NCBI GenBank assembly: GCA_019916065.1
Contig: CM034237.1
Location: 22,217,752 to 22,281,751, forward strand
Direction: 5' to 3'
Length of the DNA: 64,000 bases
From: Vitellaria paradoxa
Taxonomy: Eukaryota; Streptophyta; Magnoliopsida; Ericales; Sapotaceae
The notes under the pieces are model-generated. The model was not told where the DNA came from, ran no database searches, and worked only from the letters and a program-made list of their open reading frames with translations. Of the stretch, positions 1 to 11,479 are shown in pieces. The position numbers were made by a program, and so were the translations under genes. The stretch's first letter is position 1. Every line of letters starts with the position of its first letter.

Positions 1-434
1 ATAAGTGAACCGGTAATTACCATCCAAATTTTTTGAAAAAAAAAAATCACTTATGCATATGAATTACCTTACTATAACAAAAACTTCTAATTTTTTCAAC
101 TACTTTTAGAAAAAATATTTGTTGTTATAAAAAATTTAAATTAAGTTTTCAAAAGAAAGATATATCTTTATGCATTGTTTGATAAATTTCTCTATATACA
201 TAAAAGTTAATTTTTTCAGTTGATTGATTTTCCTAGTTAGATTTTTTTGTAGTTTTATTTATTTATTTATTTATTATTTTTTGTAGATGAATAGTGAGAA
301 CAACAAAATTAGAGATTCTATTTTGATTTTAGGATAGGTGAAAAAAGATAGTAGAGGTAAATGACAATTAAAATTTTAAATTTAAAAGTGATCCTATTTG
401 TAGGTTTTTTGTAAGAAAAATATTTTGATAGATT
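1..434. other. AT-rich intergenic DNA
   Basis: Very AT-rich sequence with homopolymer runs and a short ATTT repeat near 255-275. No coding region or recognisable element is visible. Confidence 0.6.
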
Positions 435-896
435 AAAATAAATTTTATTTTCATTTATATTTATATTTGTATAAATCATATAAAAATAAATTTTAATTTA
501 TTTATAACTTAATCAAATATATAAGATAATAATTTATTTCATTTCAATTTATTTAAAAAGTTTGTTACTGTCTTTATCATATTGATACTTATTATTTATT
601 TTTTTACAGTTTTTCATAAATTATTTATTTTAATATTTATCACACTTATATTTTATTTTATTACATTTTTTTAAAAATATATTAATTAGATTACAAGAAT
701 TGAAAAAGTACTATAGTACCTTACTAAATGACTTGAGTATGATGTCAAGAGTTAAAATGATAAATGTTTGTAAAAAAATGAATAAAAGAAATTACTTTTT
801 ATTTGATTAAATTATGAAATAAAATAAAATAAAATAAAATTTATTTTTATATGATTGTTAAAAATATAAATATAAATATAAATAGAATTTATTTTT
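435..896. repeat. AT-rich foldback (inverted-repeat) element
   Basis: The sequence at about 435-520 reappears as its reverse complement at about 801-896. Both arms carry ATTTATATTTATATTT, CATATAAAAATAAATTTTA and TAATCAAAT-type blocks in matching order. The unpaired centre is about 280 bp. The right arm contains an (AAAAT)n microsatellite at about 815-841. The layout fits a MITE or foldback element, but I could not assign terminal motifs or a target duplication. Confidence 0.5.
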
Positions 897-2427
897 GTCT
901 TTAAAAAATAATTTTTTTCTATTCTCTAGTAGGTCTAAGGATATTTATTCAAATTTGTAAATGTGTTATTTATGAAGGGGCAATTTATGTCACTTTAAAT
1001 TAGATATAAATTTTGCAATTCTATTTAATAAAAAAGAGAAGTAGAGTGTAAGAAACTATTTGTGGAATACAAATAGACTTACCCATTTTATTTTCTCTTT
1101 ATTTTTCCTTTTAAGAAATTATTTCTAGAATGCAAATAAACTCACTCATTTATTTTCCTTCCATTTTTCCTTTCCATTCACAAATTTATGTTCCAAATAT
1201 AGCATAAATGTCATACCCCATACCTAAATATATGAGATGAAAGGCACGAGAATATGAAAATTAATTAAAACCAAAATAAAACTTATTCTACTATAATGAA
1301 CAATAATCACATGTCACTATTCAAGTTAACCAATTAACAGCATCTATAATTTCGTCCCTAATTTCTACATGAAGAGTGCGTTTGATTTGCTAAAAATTAC
1401 TGAAAATTTTTAAAAATCTTTAAAAGTTATTTATTTTTTATCTCACTGTACGAATTACAAACTCACACGTTATTTAATTTTATCTCACTTTTTGTCACTC
1501 TAAACATACCCGAAATTACATAAACGAACCAAAGGGTGTTGTTTTCCATAATTAGGGCACATCTGCTCGGCACGCTACAATCGCCAAGATAATATATTGC
1601 AACACACTAGTTGTGCATCATAATACCATTCTCATAATAAACTAATAATAACTAGAAGTGTATGCAAATAATGTGTGTAATTTTTGTTAAATTTTTTATT
1701 TGAAATAAAATAAAAATTATAAAACAATAATTTATGTAATTTAATTAGGGGTATAGAAATAAAAATAATATGATGGTTAAAAATTTTTAATTTGTAAAAT
1801 AATTTAATTAGAGATAGTTTTTAAAAATTATTTGATTTAACATTTTAATTTAATGGATGTTGAAGTGTATTTTAGGAAATTAAAAAATTTTACAAAAAAA
1901 TTGAAACTTTATTAATTTTTTAATTTCACTAATGCTTCTAATGTTTCTCTTAGTATAATATAGATTCAAATTCAATTTTTTGACCCATATTCTGATTTGC
2001 ACAAATAATAACACAAATAAAAGAAATAAAAAATACAATCTCTCAGTCAATTCAATAATATTAGATAACTCTAATTGATTGCACTTAATTCTCAATAGGT
2101 AATCGGGATGAACATAATAACAACTAATCATAGTTTAAGACTCTATTCAAGTCACTTAGGCTCAAGCTGCTTACGTATCCTTTCTAAGAAATTAGATTGT
2201 TGAAATTCTTATAATTATAACCAAAGCCAACTATAATATTCATTAATATAATTATTAACATTAAACATTATCAAAATCATAAACCTTAGTATATTGATTC
2301 ATAACAATAAATCACTTAGCATAGATTATAATGAATGCAATCTCATGCAATTGGAAATGATGAAATGTAATATTAGTACAGCCACTAATTTACCATCTAA
2401 TTCCAACCTTATCCTAAGATTTGTTAT
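897..2427. other. Intergenic DNA, nothing recognised
   Basis: AT-rich sequence without a convincing ORF on either strand. Short ORFs here are low-complexity translations. No RNA gene or transposon terminus was recognised. Confidence 0.5.
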
Positions 2428-2573
2428 ACTTAGTAAAGTATGTAAAGTCATCAATCATACCATCTTCTCGACCTACGATAACTAGGGGACAATTAACATT
2501 ACTTAGTAAAGTATGTAAGGTTATCAATCATACTATTTTCTCGACCTACGATAACTAGGTGATAATTAACATA
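2428..2573. repeat. Tandem duplication, 73-bp unit, two copies
   Basis: ACTTAGTAAAGTATGTAA begins at 2428 and again at 2501. Both units continue through TCTCGACCTACGATAACTAG with a few substitutions. This is a simple two-copy local duplication. The surrounding sequence (about 2100-2700) is less AT-rich than its neighbours but has no recognisable gene. Confidence 0.8.
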
Positions 2574-5500
2574 GCACGTGAAGTGACGAACTACACTTTT
2601 CTTGGTCCAGCTAATGAAATATTAGTATACTGAAGTGCACAGTATCCTGAATATGATATATTACCAAAAACACAACCTTTCATTGATTTTTCTATCATAT
2701 TTCGCAATAGGCATCCGCTTGCAAATAAGCATTCATCTTCAAAATTGGTAAATTTTAATATTCAAAGTTTAACATCACAATACCAATTATTAATCTCGAG
2801 TTATATATATCGATCAGGGATTATACAATAATTTAAAAAAAATCTCATTTTATCATTTTAAAGAAAATCAATTTTTCTATATATGTAACTTTGTCCACGG
2901 GACATCGACATTAATAATTAACAATATGGTATTCTCGGCCAACACAATAGAAACTAAATGTTTCAATCCCAAACCCAGACACGCCGTATGCTCAACCATG
3001 TTTAACAATTTTATTTCTTTTATTATTATTATTATTATTATTGCTTCATTTATAGTTTTGTTTGAAAAAAACAAAAAAAAAACCTTGATTGGGAGTTTAA
3101 CTGCAGAAAAAATAACCGAATTAATTGTAATAATCTCTTCATTCAGTATCACTTTACCTGTTCAATTAAAAATCATTACGCATTAACCTTCTAAATTATT
3201 AATTGTAACACTGTTTTCTGCCGTACTTTAATATCTATAATTTTAACTGGATTTAGTCAATTAATGCAAATACAAGGCAATAAAACAAACTCATGTTTAA
3301 TAGTAAAATAGATATTTTATAATTCATTGGCGTAGAGTAACACTCATATATATCTAAAAGTATTATAATTTCATAATTTTAGTAAATTATCTTTTTTTCT
3401 TAATAAAAGTTTTATCTACGATTTAATTTTTTCCTTAATAAAAATTTATGCAAGAGCACTTTAGTTCCTAATACTTTTTCTTCTATATCTTATGCGTATA
3501 TTATTTCAATAAATTTATTAAAATCATAAATATTAATGTGAATAAGAAGTATATATGTTGTTATAAATTATAATTCAAAGAATTAATAAATAATATAAAT
3601 CATAATCTAAAGAATGATTTTATAACTAACCGAAAGATCAAAATTATAGGATTTCAGGATATCAAGTCCCTGTTCGTAGTGCCAATTATTGGCCAAAAAA
3701 AAAAAAAAAATAGAGCTAGTAAAATATTTAGTGTGTCCTTGGAAAATTGTAAAAAAAAAAAAAAAAAAAAGTGAAAGTTAAAATAAAATTAGACAATATT
3801 AGTAAAATATGGAAAAAGTTTTAGATCTTTTGTCAAATTTAGTACTTTAAAAGTACATTATGGAGTCATTGGATCACCAATATGTACCAAAAAATAATTT
3901 TATTTATTTTTTTTAATTTTTTCTATCGAACTCCTGATTTTTACTTATTTTGATTAATTTTCTTCAATTTTAACAAAATTTTTTAAATATTTATAAATTT
4001 TTATCAAATGCTAATTAACTACTAAAGTATTACATGTCATTTATAAATGTAAACTTTTTTTTGCAAACGATCCCTATATAAGAATCTAGAAAGGGAGGTT
4101 TTGGTCAGTATAAATGGTCCTTATCTACAAACCGAATAGTCCTTCTTTCCTTTTTTTTTTTTTTTTTTAAACAAATAGACTAGTCATAAAGAGTGGAAAA
4201 GTCCAGTCCAAAGCCACATTTCTGGTCAGAATACACGCACATAGCTCGGAAATTTAGGTTACCTTCATACGTTTATCCGTTCTTTCCATTTTTTCAAGTC
4301 GTTTGTCTTTTTTAATCAGTCACGTACAAAAATTGATCCTCAAACAAAGGACCATTCAAATACAAGGATACTAGTTGTTTACTTTCTATTGAATTTGTTG
4401 CAGAGTTAGAGTAGGAGACACGGGGCGAGAGTATTTGTAATTGTAAAAATTAATATAAAACTATACGAATTGTAATTTTATAACTTATATAATAAATAAA
4501 ATATTTAAATTTTATAAATAATTATAAAATTTTGTAAAGCTACAAATGAGCTTAAATATCAGTAGAATTCATTTATCTTTTATATTTGATTGTACCATTC
4601 AAACTATATTATCTGATATTGGGTAATTAAGGGGATATTTAGTTTACCAAACTACAACAAGATTAATAACAAGTTGCAAAAAGTTATCAATTTTATCTAA
4701 ATCAAATTTCATCACGTGTTATTTTTACAATAATTTTTTTAATTTTTTTCGTTAAAATTTGATTATTTTCTATCTATATTTATATCAAATTATATTTTTA
4801 TTTTAATGTATATTTCAATAATTAAATATTAAAAAATAATTACATAAAAAATTAATCTTAAACTTTACTTAATCTTATATGAATAATATTACTTATCTCG
4901 GTCGTCTTATCCCCCCAAACACGTAACTTTCATCCCCAGTGAAAAGACCAAAAGAAAAACTTATAGAAAGAACGTAAAACCGCAATACAAGATATTAGCA
5001 AAATTTTCTACCAACTTTCAAAACACTACTGCCATAGGATAGAAGTGAGATTTAAGAAAATATATATATATATATATATATTTCATTAAAAAGGATTTCA
5101 TCAAATTCTCACGCAGGAACGAAGCTATGATGGGTATGAGGGCAATGCCTCCCTTAAATTTCGAAAAAAAACTACCCGTAGATATAGATTTTTGACAAAA
5201 AAAAATTTTTTTATAGCATAATTTGACCTTCTAAAATTTAAAAAAAATAAAAATACTACCATTAGTATGTATAAAGTTTTAATTAAAAAATTTAAACTGT
5301 GAACCAACCTATGTAAAATTTTATTTTTTCTTAAATTATTATGCATAATTCAAAATTTAAAATCTTAACTAATTGTACCATATATATGTATATATACACT
5401 AATTTATTTTTTATTTACTAAATATAATTCATAATATAAGTTATAATTTCTTAAGCGTAAATTCAACCCAAGAAAAAAAAAATAACCAGAATAAAAATTC

Positions 5501-5899
5501 TCATTTCGTCCGGGTTCTCACTTGTTTGAGCTTGCAAGTAGAGTTACACTTTGGAAGAACACTACAATGTTACTGCAAGGGCAGATGCGAAAGAGTAGAT
5601 TCGGATGTTACGGGTGTATGTGGTTGAAATAAAATTAATTTAAAATGTACAATAAAAATAAAAAAATATAATATAAAAATAATATGTAAAAAAATTTAAT
5701 TAAAAACACATATAAAAAATTAATTAAAATTAATAAATTTTAATAAATTTTAGTGCTCCAAACTGACCTTACATTGCATAAATTTGGAGAGTTAATATTG
5801 CTTGGCTTGGTGTCAGCATCCCAACATTTTTACACTTTTTTTAAATTAAAAAAATATAAATATAATTAAATTTTAATCTAATTATTTAAAATGTACAAT
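2574..5899. other. Intergenic DNA with simple repeats
   Basis: No gene recognised. It holds an (ATT)n microsatellite at about 3021-3042, poly-A tracts near 3695-3710 and 3752-3770, a poly-T tract near 4150-4168, and a (TA)n run at 5061-5080. Small ORFs at 2877-3186 on both strands are translations of the ATT repeat and its flanks. Confidence 0.55.
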
Positions 5900-6471
5900 C
5901 AATGTTTTAAAAATCAGACCGTTCATCGAACTGGAAAAGCGACTGGATCACGGATTAGTGGTTCAACCAGAATTGAACTGGAGTTGAACCGTGACGTCAT
6001 AAATATATTTAAATATATAAATAAAATATAAAAATATATTAAAATAATATAATAATTTTAAAAATTTATATTTTTCACATATTCTTCTACTTTGTTTCGT
6101 TTTATTGATAAAAAAAGTCAATAAAATGTGTTGTAAAATAAAATAACTTAAAACTAATATATTATATAAGTAAAACTAAGTAAAAATAAGAAACAACAAG
6201 CATTAGTGGTTCAGTGGAATAATAGTACTTTACCACAAAATAGACCTAGGTTTGATTTTAGGCTAATACGTATTAATTTTACCATTTAAAAAAATTAAAA
6301 AACTGCCCGGTTCAACCGACAAAACTGACACCGGTGGGTCACCGGTTTTCGACCGGTTCAAACTCCCACCAAACTTTCACCGGGTTTTACTGGTTAACTG
6401 GACCGTTTCTTAGACCGATTTTCAATTCAACTAGTTGAACTGATCGATTCGATCCGATTTTTAAAACAATG
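5900..6471. mobile_element. Non-autonomous hAT-type element (572 bp)
   Basis: The left end CAATGTTTTAAAAATC and the reverse complement of the right end, CATTGTTTTAAAAATC, form terminal inverted repeats with one mismatch. Weaker similarity continues inward. The flanks are TGTACAAT (5892-5899) and CGTACAAT (6472-6479), an 8-bp duplication with one difference, as hAT transposases produce. There is no transposase inside. The interior is rich in GGTTCAACCGG-type motifs and contains a tRNA-like segment at 6200-6270. Confidence 0.75.
6200..6270 (+). pseudogene. Decayed tRNA-Gly-like sequence inside the MITE
   Basis: A 71-nt segment runs colinear with a plant tRNA-Gly(GCC) gene without gaps. It keeps the AGTGG D-arm/A-box core, AATAGTAC, the CCAC anticodon-loop portion and the GGTTTGATT B-box. 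Nearly all differences from the family are C-to-T or G-to-A, so the anticodon GCC reads ACC and the acceptor stem no longer pairs cleanly. It cannot be a working tRNA. The comparison uses remembered family sequence; a tRNA or SINE search would settle it. Confidence 0.6.
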
Positions 6472-7680
6472 CGTACAATCTCATGACTGGCATCAGTCTC
6501 GCCCTTCTACATTGCATTGACATAATTAGGCAGCATCCAAATCAACTTCAACAGTAAAACATCTCAATCAAAGCAAAACGAAAAACAGCCATCCATTGTC
6601 CCTTCCAAAAAAAAAAAAAAAAGAAAGAAAAACAGCGATCCATTACCATAAGCAGCCAAAATGGACGCAGCACATGTATGAGAAAAAGGGGAAAAAAAAA
6701 AGGAAGAAAAGAAAAAAAAGTACTACAAAAGATATATAAATATGACCAAATATATATATACTAGTTATTTGCTCATGCCTAAAGGCACGCAATCAAATAA
6801 GCCTATTAAATCAAAATTAAAATAAAAATTATGAAAAATTTAAGCAGTGTACAAAAAAATTCAACAAATATACTTTAAAAATTTTGAAAAATTCAACAAA
6901 TATACTTTAAAAAGTTTGAATGCAGCTTCTTGTATTTTACATAAATGAAAAAAAAAATTGAAAATAGAAATTGAAAAAAAAAATTTAATGCTTCTAAGTG
7001 AGCAATTAAATGAAAAAAGAAATTGTAGGAGCTAAATTCAATATGGCCAATGTGTAGATATTATGGGAATAAATTTATAAAGAAAAAAATGAAGAGTCTT
7101 TAATTTTTTGGAAAAAATGAAAAGTCTTTGTTGGGTCTAATATGAACCTCACAAATGCTAACCTAAGATTCTTTTAATATATATCAAGTTGAATAGTACA
7201 AAAGTAGCAGTACCTTTTTAGTAAAAAGAAGAAATCAAAAAACATATTAAGTAACTTGAACCCCACCATAAGACAAGGTAATAGGAAAAAAAATTAAGTG
7301 TTGGTAGAGAAAAAAAAAAGTGAGGAATTAAGTGAAAATTAAATAATGAAAAAAGGAAAGAAAAACAACTTTACTATTTCCTAATTTATAGGTCGCAAAA
7401 AAGCAACTTTACTATTGTGCAAAGGTTGCATACATTGCCACCCTCCATGCCCACACTCTTTGCCAACCTCCAACCAACAATAAATAAATAAATGATTTCT
7501 TTAAACTCAATTCCTTAGTTTCCTAAACTTTATAATGAAGTTTGCCAACAAATTTAGTAGCTTAAGGAGCCAGAGTACATCTGGCAAATGTTTATCTAAG
7601 TCTTGAAGAGTTCTCATAACATTGTATAATAGTCAATCTAATGGGATAGTTGACAATCCAGTCAAGGTCAAATCAGTGTA
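6472..7680. other. Intergenic DNA, nothing recognised
   Basis: AT-rich sequence with purine-rich stretches (6610-6720). A short 32-bp imperfect duplication sits at about 6859-6920 around ATTCAACAAATATACTTTAA. No gene recognised. Confidence 0.5.
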
Positions 7681-7808
7681 TGCACAACCTGTTATGCAAC
7701 CAACATTCATTCTAAACTTATAAAATTGTGAGTGGAATAACTGTCTGCACAACCTATTATGCAACCAACATTCATTCTAAACTTATAAAATTGTGAGTGG
7801 AATAACAT
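7681..7808. repeat. Tandem duplication, 64-bp unit, two copies
   Basis: TGCACAACCT starts at 7681 and at 7745. The two units are almost identical, with one G/A change near the start. The high identity suggests a young local duplication in otherwise featureless intergenic DNA. Confidence 0.85.
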
Positions 7809-9530
7809 TACACTAACTAAAAGGAAAAAAAAAAGGTCAATGACCAAGAAAATGTATATAATTTGTTTATCAATCTATTTCTATATAAAGAGACACAGAT
7901 ACAATATTCACAGAGGAAAAAAAAATTATACAGACACACACACATATATATGAGCATTTAGAAGACTGTATTTAATTCAAAAATAGGAAGTGAAGTTCAT
8001 AATTGTATCATGATTCATGACAATACAACACTGAAATAACAGCTTAACGGTATTCAGTCTTGAAATAACAATTATAACAACGAAATTTTCCAAATCTAAG
8101 ACTACTACAGAATCGGTGGCCACAGACACCTAAAAAGGCAAGTTCACGATTATACCATAGAATGATTCATAATTCAATTACATAAGAAATAGTCTTCAAT
8201 TATTTCTAAATATGGGCACAATATAGAGTGGCTATTGCACTTACAGTCTTTGTAAACTACTGAGTTTGCCAATACTTGGAGAAGTAAACCTTCCAAGTTT
8301 CATATAAAATAAATTTCTGTAGAACACAAATCAAAATAGAAGTCAAAACCTAAAAACTACCAGCCAGAAAAGAGGGAGGAAATTGAAAAAAAATGAGACG
8401 AAGATTCATTAGAATCATTCCAGCTACTGAACAAGTTCTTGGCATCATTACTTACCAAAAAAATTAAATTTTTGGTATCATTACATTAAAATTAAATTTT
8501 AAATATTTTTTTTTAACAAAAAACTTAGTTAACTATGTCAAATATGCATCCATATAAAAAATATTTAATATTAAAAAATTAAGAAAGTGTATTGTTATAT
8601 AAAGTGACCGAAAAAACAATTAAAGCGGAGGGAAAAAATAATTCTAATTATTAAATAAATCTATTAAGTTTTTTGTCTCTGAAAAAAAAAGTATCAACGT
8701 TTTTTGCCTGGCATCCCCATGTCACGTACACAACAATCAAATCATCAAAAAAATATTACTACTTATTAATTATTATATAATAAATTAATTATTCTTATTT
8801 ATTTATTTATTTATATATTTATTTCAAATAAAAATTTAATTTACCTTTAAAAAAATTCTTTCTCTTCCTAGCAAATTGATTTACCTTTAAAAAAATTCCC
8901 CCACTCCCGTCCCTGACCCCCCTCTCTCCCCCGTTCTCCCTCACATGCACCCCTTCTGCCAACAACCCTCTCCCTTCAATTGACACGCATGCATAGTCAA
9001 CAATACTCCTCTTCTTTAAATGACACGTGTATAAATGTCTTGTCAGAGAAAATCCTGTCACATATGAAAATTCATCACAAATTATTAAAAATTACTCCAT
9101 AGTAACAGAACAATTCAAGTAAGGCCTATAGTCTGCTAATTACTTGATTCACTTTCATTAAATAAAACACTGTTAGCCTAAGGCTACTTTACTTGACAGC
9201 CCTTTCAAATAACAATATGATAGAAATGTGAAACGAAAACAAAAGCATGCTATGGCCACTCTCAACACAGGAGATCATTATCAATAGTCGCACAGGGCAT
9301 CTATCATCAACTGACCGAACTAAATATGCCTGAGCAATACAAACAGGGGAGACAGTAATAAATCAGTAATGGGTACAAATTAATCAATCAATGTGCTTGA
9401 CATACAAGTATGTAAAATTTTCATTTTGCCCATAGAAAAACATAAAGGCAACATGAAGAAGTCACATCCTAAAACAGCCACTAAGAAAAGAATGCACAAT
9501 TTTTTGAATCAAAAACCTAAGTGGTATTCC
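7809..9530. other. Intergenic DNA with a C-rich pyrimidine tract
   Basis: No gene recognised. At about 8897-8985 there is a strikingly C-rich, G-poor tract (CCCCC, CTCTCTCCCCC), followed by GACACGCATGCATAG. TTACCTTTAAAAAAATTC occurs twice, at about 8841 and 8881. The minus-strand ORF at 8819-9061 is only the reverse reading of this tract. Confidence 0.5.
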
Positions 9531-9893
9531 TTTGTCTGTGCCTAAAGACACAAAAAAAAATATAATTTAACATGTAAATAGTGAATTTGAGAAGATTGAG
9601 AAAAAAAATTGAATTTGAAATATTTTTAACTGTTAGATTTGTTTCATGGACAGAATCATTTTTTTCTCTCATTCTTCTCATATCTTTTTTTGAATAAATA
9701 TTTGTAATAAATAAAAATGATGATAATATTTATAATAAATAAAAAATGTGATAAACACTATATGGATACATTAATTTATTTTTATTTTTATAATTTACTT
9801 TTACACTTTTTCATTTAAATTTACTTTATAAATTTAAATTTAGACTATTTACACATTAAATTATTTTTTTTGTGTCTTCAGGCATAGATAAAA
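9531..9893. mobile_element. MITE-like element with about 45-bp inverted repeats
   Basis: The left arm (about 9531-9580, containing GTGCCTAAAGACACAAAAAA) matches the reverse complement of the right arm (about 9846-9893, containing TGTGTCTTCAGGCATAG) over roughly 45 bp. The interior is AT-rich and non-coding. A second diverged copy lies downstream, so this is a repeat family. I did not find a convincing target duplication, so the superfamily is open. Confidence 0.6.
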
Positions 9894-10049
9894 TTTTTTA
9901 TTTAAAAGATATATTTAAATTTTAAATTTTTAAAAATTTTATTAAAAAATAAACATTTAGATTAAAATTTCAATTTGAATGTGGTTAAAACTTAAATTTT
10001 AAATACATAAATTTTTACATTATGTGTCATTTATATAATAAAAAAGTTT

Positions 10050-10320
10050 AAAATTTTGAATTTGAGATATTTTCAACTGTTAAATTTGTTAAATAGTCAA
10101 GATTATTTTTCTTTTTCTCTCATTCTTTTCATATGTTTTTAATATTTTTTATATAAAAGATTTTAAATTAATAATAAAATTTTATACTTTAATCACTTTT
10201 GATTAATAATTTTTATTTTTATAAGTTATTTTTACACTTTTTAATGTAAAATTATTTTATAAATTTAAATTATTTACAAACTAAATTATATTTCTCTGCC
10301 TTCACAGGCAAGCCGCCTCT
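10050..10320. mobile_element. Diverged second copy of the 9531-9893 MITE-like repeat
   Basis: GAATTTGAGATATTTTCAAC at about 10060 corresponds to GAATTTGAAATATTTTTAAC in the first copy. The order of blocks (TTTTTCTCTCATTCTT, TTTTTACACTTTT, TTATAAATTTAAAT) is the same up to CTGCCTTCACAGGCA. The orientation is direct. The left terminus is not clear. Confidence 0.5.
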
Positions 10321-11479
10321 TTTCAAAATTAATTTTCAGGCACCAATTACCAAAAACAACCTTTCAGGCACCGGCGCTGCCCAAGCCGCCTCTTTTCCTC
10401 ATATTCCAATTAACTTTCATTTCACTTCTTTAAGATTCGAATCATGTCTGTATATTTACTCCCCATACATACATATATATATTATATACACATCACACCA
10501 TACATGAAACCCACACAAATACATGTTTGTTTCTTTTTTGGTAATTACACAAATACATGTTTGTATATTTACTACGCATATATATATATATATATGCCAG
10601 TCATGGAAGTGAAGTGGCCAGCAATATTACTGGCATCAGATTAATGAAACCCTAACATGTGCAAAAAAGACGTGCCAGTTAGATGCTTTTATTTTCCACT
10701 GATCAATTACTTCTTCACAGATAAAAACAAACGATGTGGAAGGAGAAGAAAATGGAGGGTCGAGCGATAGCGATGTGGAAGTGCATGTGGAAGTTGAGAG
10801 GCGATTGGATCACGATATAGTGGGTGCGAGCAGACAAATCAGTTAGAGAGCCGGGTTGACGATCAGGACACACACATTACACAGTTGGAGGAAGAGAATT
10901 TGACCTCAAAGGAGAAGCTTTTCTTGATGGAAAGAAAGCTTTTCTTGGATGGTTCAAAATACAGAGGTCACCAGAAGAAGAGATGACCAAGATTAGACGG
11001 ATTTGAGCGGGAGTTTGTGGAAAAAGGTTTGATGTGTTTAAATTTGGACCATTGATTGGAAATTAAAATTCAATCTCAACTGTTGATTACAATTTGTGAG
11101 AAGGATATTTTTGAATTGAGTTGTGTTTTATTATATAGATATTTCTCAAAATTTTTATTAAGAAATAAAATCCAATGCATAATTTAACCCATAAAAGACA
11201 ACAAAATATCACAAAGAATATTTGTAACCCCAAAGAATATTTTGTAACCCCAAAGGTTTGCATGAGTGGTGTTTAATACCTTATAGAATACATATACAAT
11301 ACCTATACAATACCTATTTTAAACTTCAGAGCCAGCCAAAAATCACACTATCTGATTTTAGGACACGAGAAGAAAAATTCACTTTATTTGAAAGTATAAA
11401 TACATAACTTTATGTTAGCCAGAGAGCAATCATCAAATCTTGATATGACCTAAGACTTTCTTCTCACACTATCGAGGGT
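10321..11479. other. Intergenic DNA, nothing recognised
   Basis: AAGCCGCCTCTTTTC occurs twice, at about 10312 and 10387. A (TA)n run lies at about 10578-10594. The stretch at 10730-11040 has higher sequence complexity but no ORF or element I recognise. It could be 3' flank of the CRK pseudogene or an unclassified repeat. Confidence 0.45.

Noticed and set aside
2877..3186. Paired ORFs on both strands with poly-isoleucine
   Set aside because: Translation of an ATT microsatellite and its flanks.
6200..6270. Functional tRNA gene
   Set aside because: The acceptor and T stems are disrupted by many transitions and the anticodon is altered.
8819..9061. Minus-strand ORF of 80 codons
   Set aside because: Reverse reading of a C-rich pyrimidine tract, with no family resemblance.
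10444..10644. Plus-strand ORF of 66 codons
   Set aside because: It is composed of TATA/ACAT-type simple sequence and has no recognisable protein character.
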